A stretch of DNA of 64,000 nt from Bryobacterales bacterium KBS 96 (GTDB taxonomy: Bacteria > Acidobacteriota > Terriglobia > Bryobacterales > Bryobacteraceae): positions 2,995,304-3,059,303 of the forward strand of contig KB906767.1 in the NCBI GenBank assembly GCA_000381625.1. Reading direction: 5' to 3'. The notes below the pieces were generated by a model. That model had not been told where the DNA came from. It saw only the letters and a list, made by a program, of their open reading frames with translations, and made no database searches. Made by a program: the position numbers and the translations under genes. Every line of letters starts with the position of its first letter. Position 1 is the stretch's first letter. Shown one piece after another: positions 9,114 through 17,910 of the stretch.

Positions 9114-9944
9114 ATGGATAAAATACCGATTCCATTTTACGAGGTGACTCCACTCGATAACATCGCACCGGGCATTAAGGGTATTCGCGTTTTATTTGTG
9201 AACGTATTCGCCGTCAGTGTGCCGAGTGGTGGTTGGACCTTGATCGATACGGGACTGCACCTTGCGGCCGGCAAAATCAAGCACTGGGCTGAAAGTCAAT
9301 TCGGCCAGAGCACGAAACCGAATGCGATCATTCTCACTCATGGTCATTTCGATCACGTTGGCGCGGTCAAAGACTTGATTGATACGTGGAACGTGCCAGT
9401 ATATGCGCATCGCGATGAATTTCCGTATTTGACGGGCCACGCTAAGTATCCGCCTCCGGACCCATCAGTGGGAGGCGGATTAATGGCTGTTATGTCGCCG
9501 CTATACCCGCGTACGTCGGCTGATTTGCAGGGCAAAGTACAGGCGCTCCCCGAAGACGGCTCCGTCCCGACATTACCAGGCTGGATCTACATTCATACCC
9601 CAGGCCATGCTCCCGGTCACGTCTCTCTATTTCGTACGGAAGACAAGGTTTTGCTTCCGGGGGACGCGTTTTGTACGACGAAACAGGAATCGTTTTTGGC
9701 CGTCGCCAAACAACGGCCGGAATTGCACGGGCCGCCTGCGTACTACACACCCGATTGGAAGGCGGCGGGAGAATCCGTGCAGGCTCTGGCGCGCCTCTGC
9801 CCCTATACCGTCGCCCCCGGGCATGGCCTGCCGATGTCGGGCCCCGAGGTTGCGGACCAGTTGCAGCGACTGGCGATGGAGTTCGAGCACTTTGCCGTTC
9901 CCGATCACGGAAAGTACGTACATCGGCAAGCGCCAACGGCGTAA
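9114..9944 (+). CDS. Metallo-beta-lactamase-fold hydrolase
   Basis: A 276-residue metallohydrolase. The zinc signature THGHFDHVGAV (HxHxDH) is near residue 75, with the next ligands in HTPGHAPGH (about 165) and the bridging Asp in LLPGDAF, then APGHG near residue 240. The overall layout fits the glyoxalase II/lactonase-like group rather than antibiotic-degrading beta-lactamases; the substrate is unknown. No signal peptide is seen, so it is cytosolic. The ATG at 9114 has AAGGAG about 6 nt upstream. The gap 8892-9113 is a divergent promoter region shared with the DUF1569 gene. Confidence 0.87.
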   Translation: MDKIPIPFYEVTPLDNIAPGIKGIRVLFVNVFAVSVPSGGWTLIDTGLHLAAGKIKHWAESQFGQSTKPNAIILTHGHFDHVGAVKDLIDTWNVPVYAHRDEFPYLTGHAKYPPPDPSVGGGLMAVMSPLYPRTSADLQGKVQALPEDGSVPTLPGWIYIHTPGHAPGHVSLFRTEDKVLLPGDAFCTTKQESFLAVAKQRPELHGPPAYYTPDWKAAGESVQALARLCPYTVAPGHGLPMSGPEVADQLQRLAMEFEHFAVPDHGKYVHRQAPTA

Positions 9945-10026
9945 CGAGTCTCTTAGCGTCTGGAACTTACGACGGCCGGCGTCTGCCGATGGAGAATCCT
10001 GGGAGGCCCGGTAGCATCGTAGAAGG

Positions 10027-11073
10027 GTGGCGAACAATTCCCCTTTCCCGTTCCGAGTGAGCGTGCTCGATCAGTCGCCGATTGCCGAAGGGTCGACGCC
10101 GGGAGACGCACTCCGTAACACGCTTGACTTGGCGCGCTTGGCCGACGAACTGGGCTATTACCGGTACTGGCTCGCGGAACACCACGGGACGCCTTCGCTC
10201 GCATGCAACAGTCCCGAAGCCCTGATCGGTCCCGTAGCGGATGCGACTTCCCGTATTCGGGTAGGCAGCGGGGGCGTGATGCTCCCGCACTACAGCCCGC
10301 TCAAAGTGGCCGAGACGTTCAGCATGCTGAGTAATTTGTTTCCGGGGCGGATCGATCTCGGCATCGGGCGGGCTGCCGGGACCAGTTCGACCGTAGCGTT
10401 CGCCTTACAGCGCGACCGCCGCCAACCCGCGCCAGACGATTTCCATGAGCAACTCTCCGAGCTGCTGAGTTACTTTGACGCCTCTTCCGAAGCAGCAGGC
10501 GCGTTACCGCAACTAAAGATTCCGTTAGTCCGTGGGGAACAGCCCGAAATATCGCTGCTCGGCTCGTCGCCGCAGAGCGCTATCTGGGCGGCAGAACTCG
10601 GATTGCCGTACGTATTCGCCGACTTCATCAACGCCGAAGGTCCCGCCATCGCGCGCCATTACTGGCGCCCCTTCAGACCGTCCAAGCGCCTCCGCACTCC
10701 ACGCGTGGCTGTGGCCGTTTGGGCTTTATGCGCCGCGACGGATGAGGAGGCTCGCGAGCTTTCGGCCAGTCTCCGCATGATGATGACGCTGCTATTCCGA
10801 GGCCGGCCCATTCCAGTGCCGACTGTGGAGCGCGCTCAGCGATTCATTCGCGAAGAGGGCGTGCCCCAGGAGATGCTGCCCGCCGGCCGCCGCATTCTAA
10901 CGGGTTCACCCGCGACGATTCGCAGGGCGCTCGAAGAAGTGGCTGTTGAGTATGGCGCGGAGGAAGTACTGATTGTAAACATCATGCACGATAACGAAGC
11001 GCGCCGCCGCTCCTATGAGCTCATAGCTCAAGAGCTGGGCCTGCACGCGGAAGCTTTGGATATAGCGATATAG
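10027..11073 (+). CDS. Luciferase-like flavin-dependent monooxygenase (MsnO8-type LLM)
   Basis: A 348-residue TIM-barrel flavin enzyme. The N-terminus has VSVLDQSPIAEG, LARLADELGYYRYWLAEHH and the IRVGSGGVMLPHYSPLKVAE strand-helix, followed by LFPGRIDLGIGRAAG. These are hallmarks of the MsnO8 subgroup of bacterial luciferase-like (LLM) oxidoreductases, which use reduced FMN. The substrate cannot be predicted. The start is the GTG at 10027; the upstream sequence AGAAGG is very close to it, so a slightly later start is possible. Gap to the preceding hydrolase is about 80 bases, so co-transcription is plausible. Confidence 0.85.
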   Translation: MANNSPFPFRVSVLDQSPIAEGSTPGDALRNTLDLARLADELGYYRYWLAEHHGTPSLACNSPEALIGPVADATSRIRVGSGGVMLPHYSPLKVAETFSMLSNLFPGRIDLGIGRAAGTSSTVAFALQRDRRQPAPDDFHEQLSELLSYFDASSEAAGALPQLKIPLVRGEQPEISLLGSSPQSAIWAAELGLPYVFADFINAEGPAIARHYWRPFRPSKRLRTPRVAVAVWALCAATDEEARELSASLRMMMTLLFRGRPIPVPTVERAQRFIREEGVPQEMLPAGRRILTGSPATIRRALEEVAVEYGAEEVLIVNIMHDNEARRRSYELIAQELGLHAEALDIAI

Positions 11074-11083
11074 CCGGTGACAG

Positions 11084-11323
11084 CTATTCTTCCAAAGCAT
11101 TCATAACGGCCCGGTCCTCGGCCAGTTCAAATACAAGAAGACTGTCCGATTCGCCGACGATCGGACGAAACTGTTCTAGAATTGCTTGGGCATTCAGATC
11201 GGAAGTAAGGAGCCAGCTCTGCCTCATAATCGGCGTGGCGCCGAAATCGATCAGTATGCTGTTGAGTGCCTGCCCGCGACGCTCCGGCTCCTGCAAATCA
11301 CAAATTACTAAGTACGGCCACAT
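11084..11323 (-). CDS. Small Cas2-like / SinR-like ferredoxin-fold protein, no CRISPR context
   Basis: A 79-residue protein: YLVICDL strand, a helix with RGQALNSILIDFGA, a strand IMRQSWLLTSD, a helix AQAILEQFRPIV and a final strand DSLLVFELAED. This beta-alpha-beta-beta-alpha-beta order and the pattern 'DL...W-L-S...D-LLV' resemble the Cas2/VapD-like small proteins often annotated SinR family. No CRISPR repeats, cas1 or other cas genes are in the window. The ATG lies 3 nt after the CocE hydrolase stop, with GGAG inside the end of that gene, so it is the third gene of a yggS-cocE operon. Role unknown; a toxin-like or scaffolding role is possible but not shown. The homology call is by eye and moderate. 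Confidence 0.55.
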   Translation of the reverse strand: MWPYLVICDLQEPERRGQALNSILIDFGATPIMRQSWLLTSDLNAQAILEQFRPIVGESDSLLVFELAEDRAVMNALEE

Positions 11324-11326
11324 TGG

Positions 11327-13141
11327 TCAGTGCGCTCCCATATCGCCAAGTCGTCTCTGTAAATGTGGGTGTGCGGCTGCCGAAAAACTTCTCAACTGAG
11401 GGATTACCGGGAGGACCAGTACCGAGGAGTACCTCCGCGAATGGTAGACGGTCTGGCTGGCGATGTTCATGTGCGTTTCTTCGGCATTCGGCCGGCTGGA
11501 GTTTAGGTTCCGATCGAATCGCGGGAAATTGCTGCTAGAAACTTCGAGCCGTATCCGATGACCGGGTAAAAAAACCCAGCTCGTCACTCCTGCATCGATA
11601 TGTACCTGGTACGGCGTCTGGCGCTTTACGAGTACTGATTTTAAAAGCGACATTCGGTATCGCAAACGCGCAATGCCGTCCGTCACGAGCAGAGCATGTC
11701 CGTCCGGCGCCAGGTCCACCAGTTTCGCGCTGAAATCGGTATCGTTCGCGGATGTCGCGACGTAGATGGTCGCGGCAACCGGCCCCGTGACCTCCAGCGG
11801 CTCACGCAGGACAGAGGAGGTATACACCAAAACGTCGCGGCGGCGTTCCACCTCGCGCTGATCGAGCGGGCCGGGCGGCATCAGGCGGGCGTCGCAACAC
11901 AGAGCGCCACCAGTCGTGGGTACGGGATGGCGGGGATTGTAGATGAAGTGGTCCGGCGGCGAATCATGCCCGAATTGAAAACGCAGTTCGCCGTCACCCA
12001 GAGACGTGTTCGCCTGCCCTCCGCTATCCAGGTAAAGAGCGGTGTAGCGTGTCCGTGCAAGAGGCCATTCGTGTTCTTCGCGCCACCGGTTGGTCCCCAT
12101 CACAAAAATGTGCAAAATCGGTAGGGCATGGTCCGACGGCATGCCGCTTCGCTTAAGGAATCTATCGAACCATGCCAGTTGAAGGGCTCGGGTGCGCGGA
12201 CGCGCCTCCGGACCGAAATCGAGACTCATGAACCGGTAACCGAAATTATGGGCCCAAGGGCCGATCCACGTTTCAATTGGCACGCCGCGGCGCGCGAGCA
12301 GCGAGAATGCGTTCAAATCGCTCGCGACGTACGTGTCGAACCAGCCACCCATCGAGCAAACCGGAATGTTTACATTGCCGAGAGACCGCCGGATGCTGAG
12401 CCTGTTCCAAAAGTTGTCGTAGGACGGATGCTGGAGCGGAATACGCCACATATCGAGCTTGAGAGTGGTGGCTGCGACATCCGCGTTCATCAGTGGCAGG
12501 TGATCGATGTAGCTCGCAAGCGAGAGACGCGGCGTTTCGAATGGAGTGAGATTTTCGTGCAGCCATATCAGCCGATGCCCCAATTGCAGAGCACCGCCTG
12601 GCGAGTAAAAGCGGTCGAAATATTCATCGTCTCCGGAAACCATGGGAAATATCGTGACAAGCCGAGGATTCCTCTGAACGGCAGCCCACCATTGGACGAT
12701 GCCCAGGTAGGAACCGCCCGCCATTCCGATACGGCCATCGGACCACGGCTGGCGAGCAATCCAATTGATGGTGTCATTGCCATCCGGCCCTTCCTGCGCA
12801 ATCGAACCGAAGCGACCCGCGGAACCATAGCGCCCGCGCACGTCCTGAACAACCACGGCATAGCCGCGCAGTGCAAACATCCGATAGCCACGAGTTCCCA
12901 GCGACCGGCGATTGTAGGGAGTGCGAATCAGAATAGCCGGCCAGGGGCCACGGCCGTCCGGAAGGAAGACATCGGCCATCAGCTTGACCCCGTCGCGCAT
13001 CGGCACCGGAACATTGTCATGCTCAATCACGGAGTGTGGCAACTCGCGAGGCGCCGCGCTTGCTCCAAGAACGAGAGCAAGAGCAGGCACGAATGGAACT
13101 GCCCAAAACCACCGAGCCCGAAGTGGGAACACCTTTGTCAC
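11327..13141 (-). CDS. CocE/NonD-family secreted hydrolase (X-Pro dipeptidyl-peptidase-like)
   Basis: About 604 residues: a signal peptide (WFWAVPFVPALALVLGASA), an alpha/beta-hydrolase core and a C-terminal jelly-roll domain. The motif PMRDGVKLMADVFLP opens the domain; the nucleophile elbow is GGSYLG, and GPWAHNFG likely gives the catalytic His. The jelly-roll is seen from about residue 410 (VTGPVAATIYVATSANDTDFSAKLVDL). Family members cleave esters, amides such as cocaine analogues, or Xaa-Pro dipeptides; this one's substrate is unknown. The GTG at 13141 overlaps the yggS stop as GTGA. Although the frame stays open upstream, the preceding codons lie inside yggS and are not part of the gene. 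Confidence 0.87.
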   Translation of the reverse strand: MTKVFPLRARWFWAVPFVPALALVLGASAAPRELPHSVIEHDNVPVPMRDGVKLMADVFLPDGRGPWPAILIRTPYNRRSLGTRGYRMFALRGYAVVVQDVRGRYGSAGRFGSIAQEGPDGNDTINWIARQPWSDGRIGMAGGSYLGIVQWWAAVQRNPRLVTIFPMVSGDDEYFDRFYSPGGALQLGHRLIWLHENLTPFETPRLSLASYIDHLPLMNADVAATTLKLDMWRIPLQHPSYDNFWNRLSIRRSLGNVNIPVCSMGGWFDTYVASDLNAFSLLARRGVPIETWIGPWAHNFGYRFMSLDFGPEARPRTRALQLAWFDRFLKRSGMPSDHALPILHIFVMGTNRWREEHEWPLARTRYTALYLDSGGQANTSLGDGELRFQFGHDSPPDHFIYNPRHPVPTTGGALCCDARLMPPGPLDQREVERRRDVLVYTSSVLREPLEVTGPVAATIYVATSANDTDFSAKLVDLAPDGHALLVTDGIARLRYRMSLLKSVLVKRQTPYQVHIDAGVTSWVFLPGHRIRLEVSSSNFPRFDRNLNSSRPNAEETHMNIASQTVYHSRRYSSVLVLPVIPQLRSFSAAAHPHLQRRLGDMGAH

Positions 13142-13842
13142 TGGCCAGCAGGGGCGGGCTTGGGCCGGGCGCCGAATAGAGCGGTCCCGACCCGGACGAT
13201 GGTTGCGCCTTCCTCGATCGCCACTTCGAAATCGTTCGACATCCCCATTGACAGTTCCGGCAGGGAGTACCGGTGGGCAAGGCTGGCGAGCTGATGGAAG
13301 TAGGGTCTGGAAAGTTCGGCGTTTTCCGACCAAGGAGGCATGGTCATCAGCCCGGACACGCGGACATTGCGGCGGTTGGCCGCGGATTCGAGCACAGCCG
13401 GGATATCCTCCGGCCGGGCGCCAGTCTTGCTGGCCTCATCCGAAAGCTTGATTTCGAGCAGCAGTTCGAGTTCCTTACCCTGCTCGCCCGCGACGTCGTT
13501 GAGCCGCTCCAGCAGCTTGGGAGAGTCCACGGTTTGGATTACGTCGAACAACGCCACGGCGATTCGAGCCTTGTTCGATTGCAAATGGCCAATCAGATGA
13601 TAACGGGCAGCGGGCAAGTCGCCAATTGCTGGGCGCTTTGCGGCGAATTCCTGCACATAATTCTCTCCGAATTCACGTAAACCCGCCTGGTACGCCTCCT
13701 GGATGACCGTCGAAGAGAATTTCTTGGTGACGGCCACTAATTGAATATCGGACCGCCGGCGGCCCGTTTTTTGAAGCGCGGCCGCAAGGCGTTGTTCGAC
13801 AACCTGAATTCGGCTTTGGAGATTGGAGCCTGTTGCTGACAA
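13138..13842 (-). CDS. yggS: YggS-family pyridoxal-phosphate homeostasis protein
   Basis: About 234 residues, the usual length for the YggS/PROSC family. It folds as an alanine-racemase-like TIM barrel binding PLP through the Lys in LVAVTKKFS. Further family motifs are FGENYVQEF, YHLIGHLQSNKA, GLMTMPPW, LSMGMSNDFEVAIEEGATIVRVGTALFG. It buffers PLP and amino-acid pools and has no known enzyme reaction. I use the TTG at 13842, because the longer frame to 13944 runs into the divergent gene and lacks family residues. First gene of a yggS-cocE-Cas2-like unit with 4-nt and 3-nt junctions. Confidence 0.9.
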   Translation of the reverse strand: MSATGSNLQSRIQVVEQRLAAALQKTGRRRSDIQLVAVTKKFSSTVIQEAYQAGLREFGENYVQEFAAKRPAIGDLPAARYHLIGHLQSNKARIAVALFDVIQTVDSPKLLERLNDVAGEQGKELELLLEIKLSDEASKTGARPEDIPAVLESAANRRNVRVSGLMTMPPWSENAELSRPYFHQLASLAHRYSLPELSMGMSNDFEVAIEEGATIVRVGTALFGARPKPAPAGQ

Positions 13843-15407
13843 AACACTATCATAAGGGGGGTTCGTCGCCGCATGAGGGGCCGCCGGTACAAGAACTGCT
13901 TGCGGCGATTGAGAACTTCCTGGCTGGGTGCAAACGACCGGCAATATTAGAGCACGGCGACGCTCCCATTCCGCTCATCGGGGGCGCCTACTCGCTGGAT
14001 ATTCAAAGCGAGGCGATTCACCTTTCAGCATGGCCGGACGATCGCAGCTTCAACCGCCGGCTCGTGTCCATCGAAGCAACCAATCCGGGAGCAATGGAGT
14101 GTACCGTCCAACGGTTCGGAGGCGCTACCGCCAAGCTCAACCTGCTGGATTTGGATCATCCGCGGGCTGCGGCGCGCCTGCTCCGCGGTGGCCGGCGCAC
14201 GTTTGCCGAAAGCTTCCGGCGCATGCTCGCGCGCCAGTTCCCTGGATGGGAGATCCGAACTTTAAGTACGGAAACGATCCTGCAGCATTCGTTTTCGCCA
14301 GTCTATCCGCGAGCGCTCCTGGAGCGTGGAACACAGCGGATGGCGGCCATGGCATGCCAATCACTTGCGGACGAGCGCGGGTTCTTGAGTTTTGCGCTGC
14401 TGTGGCATCACTATCTCTGTGGACGAGCTGGAAATCACGGCCAGATTCCGCTTGCTTTGTTTCTTCCGGACGGCGCCGGGAGCACGACAGCTTTGCGGTT
14501 GAAATGGTTGGAACTGAAGTGCCGCATTTTTCGTTTCAACCCGCATGGATCGGCGGGAGAGGTGGACGTTCGAGATTTGGGGAATCTGGACACGCATCTG
14601 GCGCGGAGGCTGGGGCCGGCGGAACTAAATCCCGATCTGCTTGCGTTCGTTCGAAGGCTTGAGAACAAATATGGCGCGGAATGCATCGAGGAGCCGGATG
14701 GCAGCTTGAGCCTGCGCTGCTCGGGCTTGGCGTTCAGCCGCATCAGCGAGGGGAAACTGTACTGCGGGCTCGGCGAAAAGAGCGGCCATTCGATAGCGAG
14801 TTTGGAGGAAGCCGAGCGCCTGGCGGCGCATCTGGCCCCGCTGCGCAACCCTGTAACACGCGACCGCGCCCACCCTCTTTATCGCGCACATCCGGAGCGC
14901 TGGCTAGAATCCGCCGTCCGGCGCAATCTCGGAATTGTCGATGCGATGCTCGAAGGTCAACCACTGCTTGGTCAGGTAATTACGTTCGCGGGATGCGACC
15001 GCGACATCATCGACCTGATGGGCGTATCCGCAGACGGCCGCACTACCATCTTGGAGTTGAAGGCCACTGAAGATATTCAACTACCGCTACAGGCGTTGGA
15101 TTACTGGATGCGCGCCGACTGGCATGTCCGGTCCGGAGATCTTGACGCCTTTTTCCCCGGAATTCCTCTCCGAAGGGAATCTCCGAGGCTCCTATTGGTG
15201 GCTCCGGGAGTGCGGTTCCACCCCTCGAATGAGGTCGTGCTCGGCTACTTCTCTGCCCAAATTGAAACGGAACGGGTGGGGGTGAATCTAGAATGGCAGC
15301 AGGGGCTGAAAGTGGTTTTCCGTTTGCGAGGAGCAGAGCAGCCACAGGCCCACGGAGTTCAAGATGAGCGCCACCTCCAATATTCGCCAGGCAATTCAAA
15401 ACCTTAA
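13833..15407 (+). CDS. Uncharacterised protein with C-terminal NucS/PD-(D/E)XK-like nuclease domain
   Basis: A 524-residue protein. The first 340 or so residues show no domain I recognise. From about residue 380 there is a restriction-endonuclease-like core: GCDRDIIDLMGVSADGRTT then ILELKATED, which fits the D-x(n)-E-x-K pattern of PD-(D/E)XK enzymes and resembles NucS/DUF91 proteins. The following helix QLPLQALDYWMR fits the same fold. Metal-dependent DNA cleavage is inferred, not shown. The start TTG at 13833 lies head-to-head over the yggS start. The 3' end overlaps the next gene by 44 nt, so the two are probably one unit. Confidence 0.6.
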   Translation: MLTKHYHKGGSSPHEGPPVQELLAAIENFLAGCKRPAILEHGDAPIPLIGGAYSLDIQSEAIHLSAWPDDRSFNRRLVSIEATNPGAMECTVQRFGGATAKLNLLDLDHPRAAARLLRGGRRTFAESFRRMLARQFPGWEIRTLSTETILQHSFSPVYPRALLERGTQRMAAMACQSLADERGFLSFALLWHHYLCGRAGNHGQIPLALFLPDGAGSTTALRLKWLELKCRIFRFNPHGSAGEVDVRDLGNLDTHLARRLGPAELNPDLLAFVRRLENKYGAECIEEPDGSLSLRCSGLAFSRISEGKLYCGLGEKSGHSIASLEEAERLAAHLAPLRNPVTRDRAHPLYRAHPERWLESAVRRNLGIVDAMLEGQPLLGQVITFAGCDRDIIDLMGVSADGRTTILELKATEDIQLPLQALDYWMRADWHVRSGDLDAFFPGIPLRRESPRLLLVAPGVRFHPSNEVVLGYFSAQIETERVGVNLEWQQGLKVVFRLRGAEQPQAHGVQDERHLQYSPGNSKP

Positions 15408-16278
15408 CCCTAAAAAAATACATTCGCTAGGAGAACGTCCACTGAACATCGCCCTCTATGCCGCAACACCCGAGGACTACCGCGATATTGAGGCATATTT
15501 GCTCGATGGACTGACGGAAGCTCGCCGGCAGGAAAGCCTGACGGCGCTGCACCGTGGTCCCGATCCTTCCAGAGCGCTCGACTTCGATCTGGCGATTTAC
15601 GACGAGAGCGTCATCACACCCCGGCGATCTCTGGTATTCCGGCGGGATCAGCCCGAGCAATTGGTGAGTGACGTGTTGAAAGATCACGAAGACGACCTGG
15701 GTATCGCACTGGCGCGTTCATTCACTCCGTTCCGAGTTCCATTCGCAAAACGCGTGATTCAGCGCACGTCGCGCGAAAATGCGCTATTTTCGTTGGCGAC
15801 CGCCTTGCCCGATGTGATTCCAAGCGTTTTCGAAGTACCTTGGGCTGTTACGGAATTCGCTTCCGACACGGCGGTGCTAACCGCAAATCAAGTCAGAATG
15901 GCGTTCCTGCTTGCGGCTGCGAGCGACCGGGAAACCGGTTATCGCGAGCAGAAGAGCGAAATTGCTTCCGTTATCGGCGGAGCATTCGGGTGGCGCGCCT
16001 TAGCCCGGCAACTGATCGGCAAAGTTCCGTTTGGCGGGGGATTGATACCCAAAGCCGCGATCGCGTACGCCGCCACTAAGTTGGTGGGAGTTTCTCTGGA
16101 ACGCTATTACCGCGTTGGATACACCTATACGCGAGACGAACGCAACCAGATCTACACACAGGCTTTCGAGCGCGGCACAGGCATCGTGTCGCAAATCCTC
16201 AAAAGAGTAAGACCGGACCTGTGGGAAAAACACGCGGCCAGAGCGGAGCAAGACGGCCTTGGCGCACGCCGGGGTTGA
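15364..16278 (+). CDS. DUF697/YcjF-like membrane-associated protein
   Basis: A 304-residue protein. The region from about residue 120 (FSLATALPDVIPSVFEVPW, then DTAVLTANQVRMAFLLAAAS, ASVIGGAFGWRALARQLIGKVPFGGGLIPKAAIAYAATKLVGVSLERYY) matches the helical DUF697 pattern, normally found after a GTPase domain. Here the N-terminal 110 residues contain no P-loop. It overlaps the 3' end of the nuclease-like gene by 44 nt, a strong sign of linked function. I infer association with the inner membrane through the two amphipathic or hydrophobic helices; the job is unknown. Confidence 0.62.
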   Translation: MSATSNIRQAIQNLNPKKIHSLGERPLNIALYAATPEDYRDIEAYLLDGLTEARRQESLTALHRGPDPSRALDFDLAIYDESVITPRRSLVFRRDQPEQLVSDVLKDHEDDLGIALARSFTPFRVPFAKRVIQRTSRENALFSLATALPDVIPSVFEVPWAVTEFASDTAVLTANQVRMAFLLAAASDRETGYREQKSEIASVIGGAFGWRALARQLIGKVPFGGGLIPKAAIAYAATKLVGVSLERYYRVGYTYTRDERNQIYTQAFERGTGIVSQILKRVRPDLWEKHAARAEQDGLGARRG

Positions 16279-16284
16279 GTCTGG

Positions 16285-17889
16285 TCAGTAGGTCGAGACC
16301 GAGACTCGGAGCACCTGGGGTTCGGAACCGAAATTGAGCCCCCAATCCGTCTGGTCGCCATTCAGGATGCGCATAAACTTGAATGCGCCGTTCTCGTACT
16401 CGCCTTCTTCGACGCGAAGAAACTGCCGGCGCTTGTTCGCATCGGCGGGATGAAAATCGACTCGGGAGAACAATCCAGTCACCAGAAATTCATTGTCCTT
16501 GAGTTGCGCAACCAGCGCGCGCCCGATTGGGTCAGGATTCCCTTTGGCAGCGTTGTTTCGGGAAGCTCCATAGGAGACGGTCGCGTCCCACGGTCCGAAG
16601 TGGAGCGTTTGCGTGAATTTGCCTTTCTCTTCCGCTACAGCCTGAAGCTTGCCTTCGAAATTGAGGCGCGCGATATCGCGCATCATCGGACCGATCAGCC
16701 GGTAATTTTGCGCCGTAGGTTCGAGAAACGCCTCTGGCGAATGGGGCGCGCCAGATTGCGGGCGGCGGGTTCGCGTGTAGTCCAGGCCGAAAGGCGAGAA
16801 GCCTATGACCTGTAGGCCGAGGGCGGAAAAAAGGAAGCGCGCAACACCGGGAGCGCCGCTGGTTTCCGGCACGAACAGCGCATTATCGGTCCGATGGTAG
16901 AGACTTAACACCTTCAGGTATCGAGCGCTATCGGACATGTAGATATCCGGCGCCAGGATATCGAGAGACGGCGCGGTAACTTTCCAAATAGGGATTACGT
17001 TATCGGTGGGGCCTCCGCTCTCATAACTGCCAGGAGGGCCCTTCAGGGGATCGCGCAACGCGGCGTTGGCATACAGCGGCAATGGATAGACCGCCTTACC
17101 AGCGGCGGCAACCTGCTCAACGTATCTGGCGACGGCCCAGGCGTGAAAGCACACTTCGGCTTCGGGGCCGAAAACTTCCTGCCAGTTTGCCGAGGCCGTA
17201 ACACCCGCCTTGTTCATTGCCTTCAGAACGCCGGCGGGAACCGGGCCTTCAAACAGCTTTTGCGCAGCCGGTGAATAATCGCGAAGAGTTCCCCATGTGC
17301 CCGTTTCGTTCTCGACCTGCACCATCAACACCGTTCGTTCCGAATCCACGGCCTTCAGGTGGCGCATGAATGCGGTGAATGCGCGGATGTCCGCATCGAG
17401 TGACGCGGTAGCGAATGGCGACGGCGAATCGACCGGATGCCCGCTTTTATCGATCACGTGAAGATAGCGCTCGGGTTGCAGTTTCATCCACTCGGGCATG
17501 TAGTGCTGGCTGCCGTTCTTCCACGTGCCGAACCAGAGCAGGACCAAATGGACGTGATGCTCGCGAGCCTGCGCGAGGATGGTGTCGATGAGCGTGTAAT
17601 CGAACTGGCCCGGTTGCGGTTCGAACTGTTCCCAGTAGATCGGAATCTCGAGACTATTGGCGTGCAGGTATTCGATAGCGGACCACACCTTCGGGAGCGT
17701 GGCCGGCCAGGCGCTCGAGTTATTTGCTTGCGCGCCGAGGATGAGAAAGGGCGCGCTATCCACAAACAGGGCGTAACGGCCGTCCTTCTGCACGAGCCGG
17801 GGCAGCGGACGCTCAGTAACCTGCGCCTGCAATCCGAAGCTTGCGCTGCACCCAGCCAGTAAAGCCGCGATTATGAATCGTCTCATCAC
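16285..17889 (-). CDS. GH35-type beta-galactosidase with DUF5597 C-terminal domain
   Basis: A 534-residue secreted glycosidase with signal peptide (FIIAALLAGCSASFGLQAQ; the CSAS segment could also be a lipobox). The TIM barrel begins with PFLILGAQANNSSAWP and has the acid/base Glu in VQVENETG (near residue 193) and the nucleophile Glu in FVPETSG (near residue 340). The last 150 residues are the DUF5597 domain. Characterised relatives include the xyloglucan-specific beta-galactosidase Bgl35A of Cellvibrio. It lies 21 nt after the GH31 gene in the same direction, so galactose and xylose removal from xyloglucan oligosaccharides is a good inference. Confidence 0.85.
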   Translation of the reverse strand: MMRRFIIAALLAGCSASFGLQAQVTERPLPRLVQKDGRYALFVDSAPFLILGAQANNSSAWPATLPKVWSAIEYLHANSLEIPIYWEQFEPQPGQFDYTLIDTILAQAREHHVHLVLLWFGTWKNGSQHYMPEWMKLQPERYLHVIDKSGHPVDSPSPFATASLDADIRAFTAFMRHLKAVDSERTVLMVQVENETGTWGTLRDYSPAAQKLFEGPVPAGVLKAMNKAGVTASANWQEVFGPEAEVCFHAWAVARYVEQVAAAGKAVYPLPLYANAALRDPLKGPPGSYESGGPTDNVIPIWKVTAPSLDILAPDIYMSDSARYLKVLSLYHRTDNALFVPETSGAPGVARFLFSALGLQVIGFSPFGLDYTRTRRPQSGAPHSPEAFLEPTAQNYRLIGPMMRDIARLNFEGKLQAVAEEKGKFTQTLHFGPWDATVSYGASRNNAAKGNPDPIGRALVAQLKDNEFLVTGLFSRVDFHPADANKRRQFLRVEEGEYENGAFKFMRILNGDQTDWGLNFGSEPQVLRVSVSTY

Positions 17890-17910
17890 TATTTTGATGG
17901 TCCGGGCATT

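Noticed and set aside
11084-11323. CRISPR-Cas locus suggested by the Cas2-like protein
   Set aside because: No direct-repeat/spacer array, cas1 or other cas genes are visible anywhere in the window.
12128-13294. Long plus-strand reading frame of 388 codons
   Set aside because: It lies antisense to the CocE hydrolase, whose motifs are clear; the plus-strand translation shows no domain.
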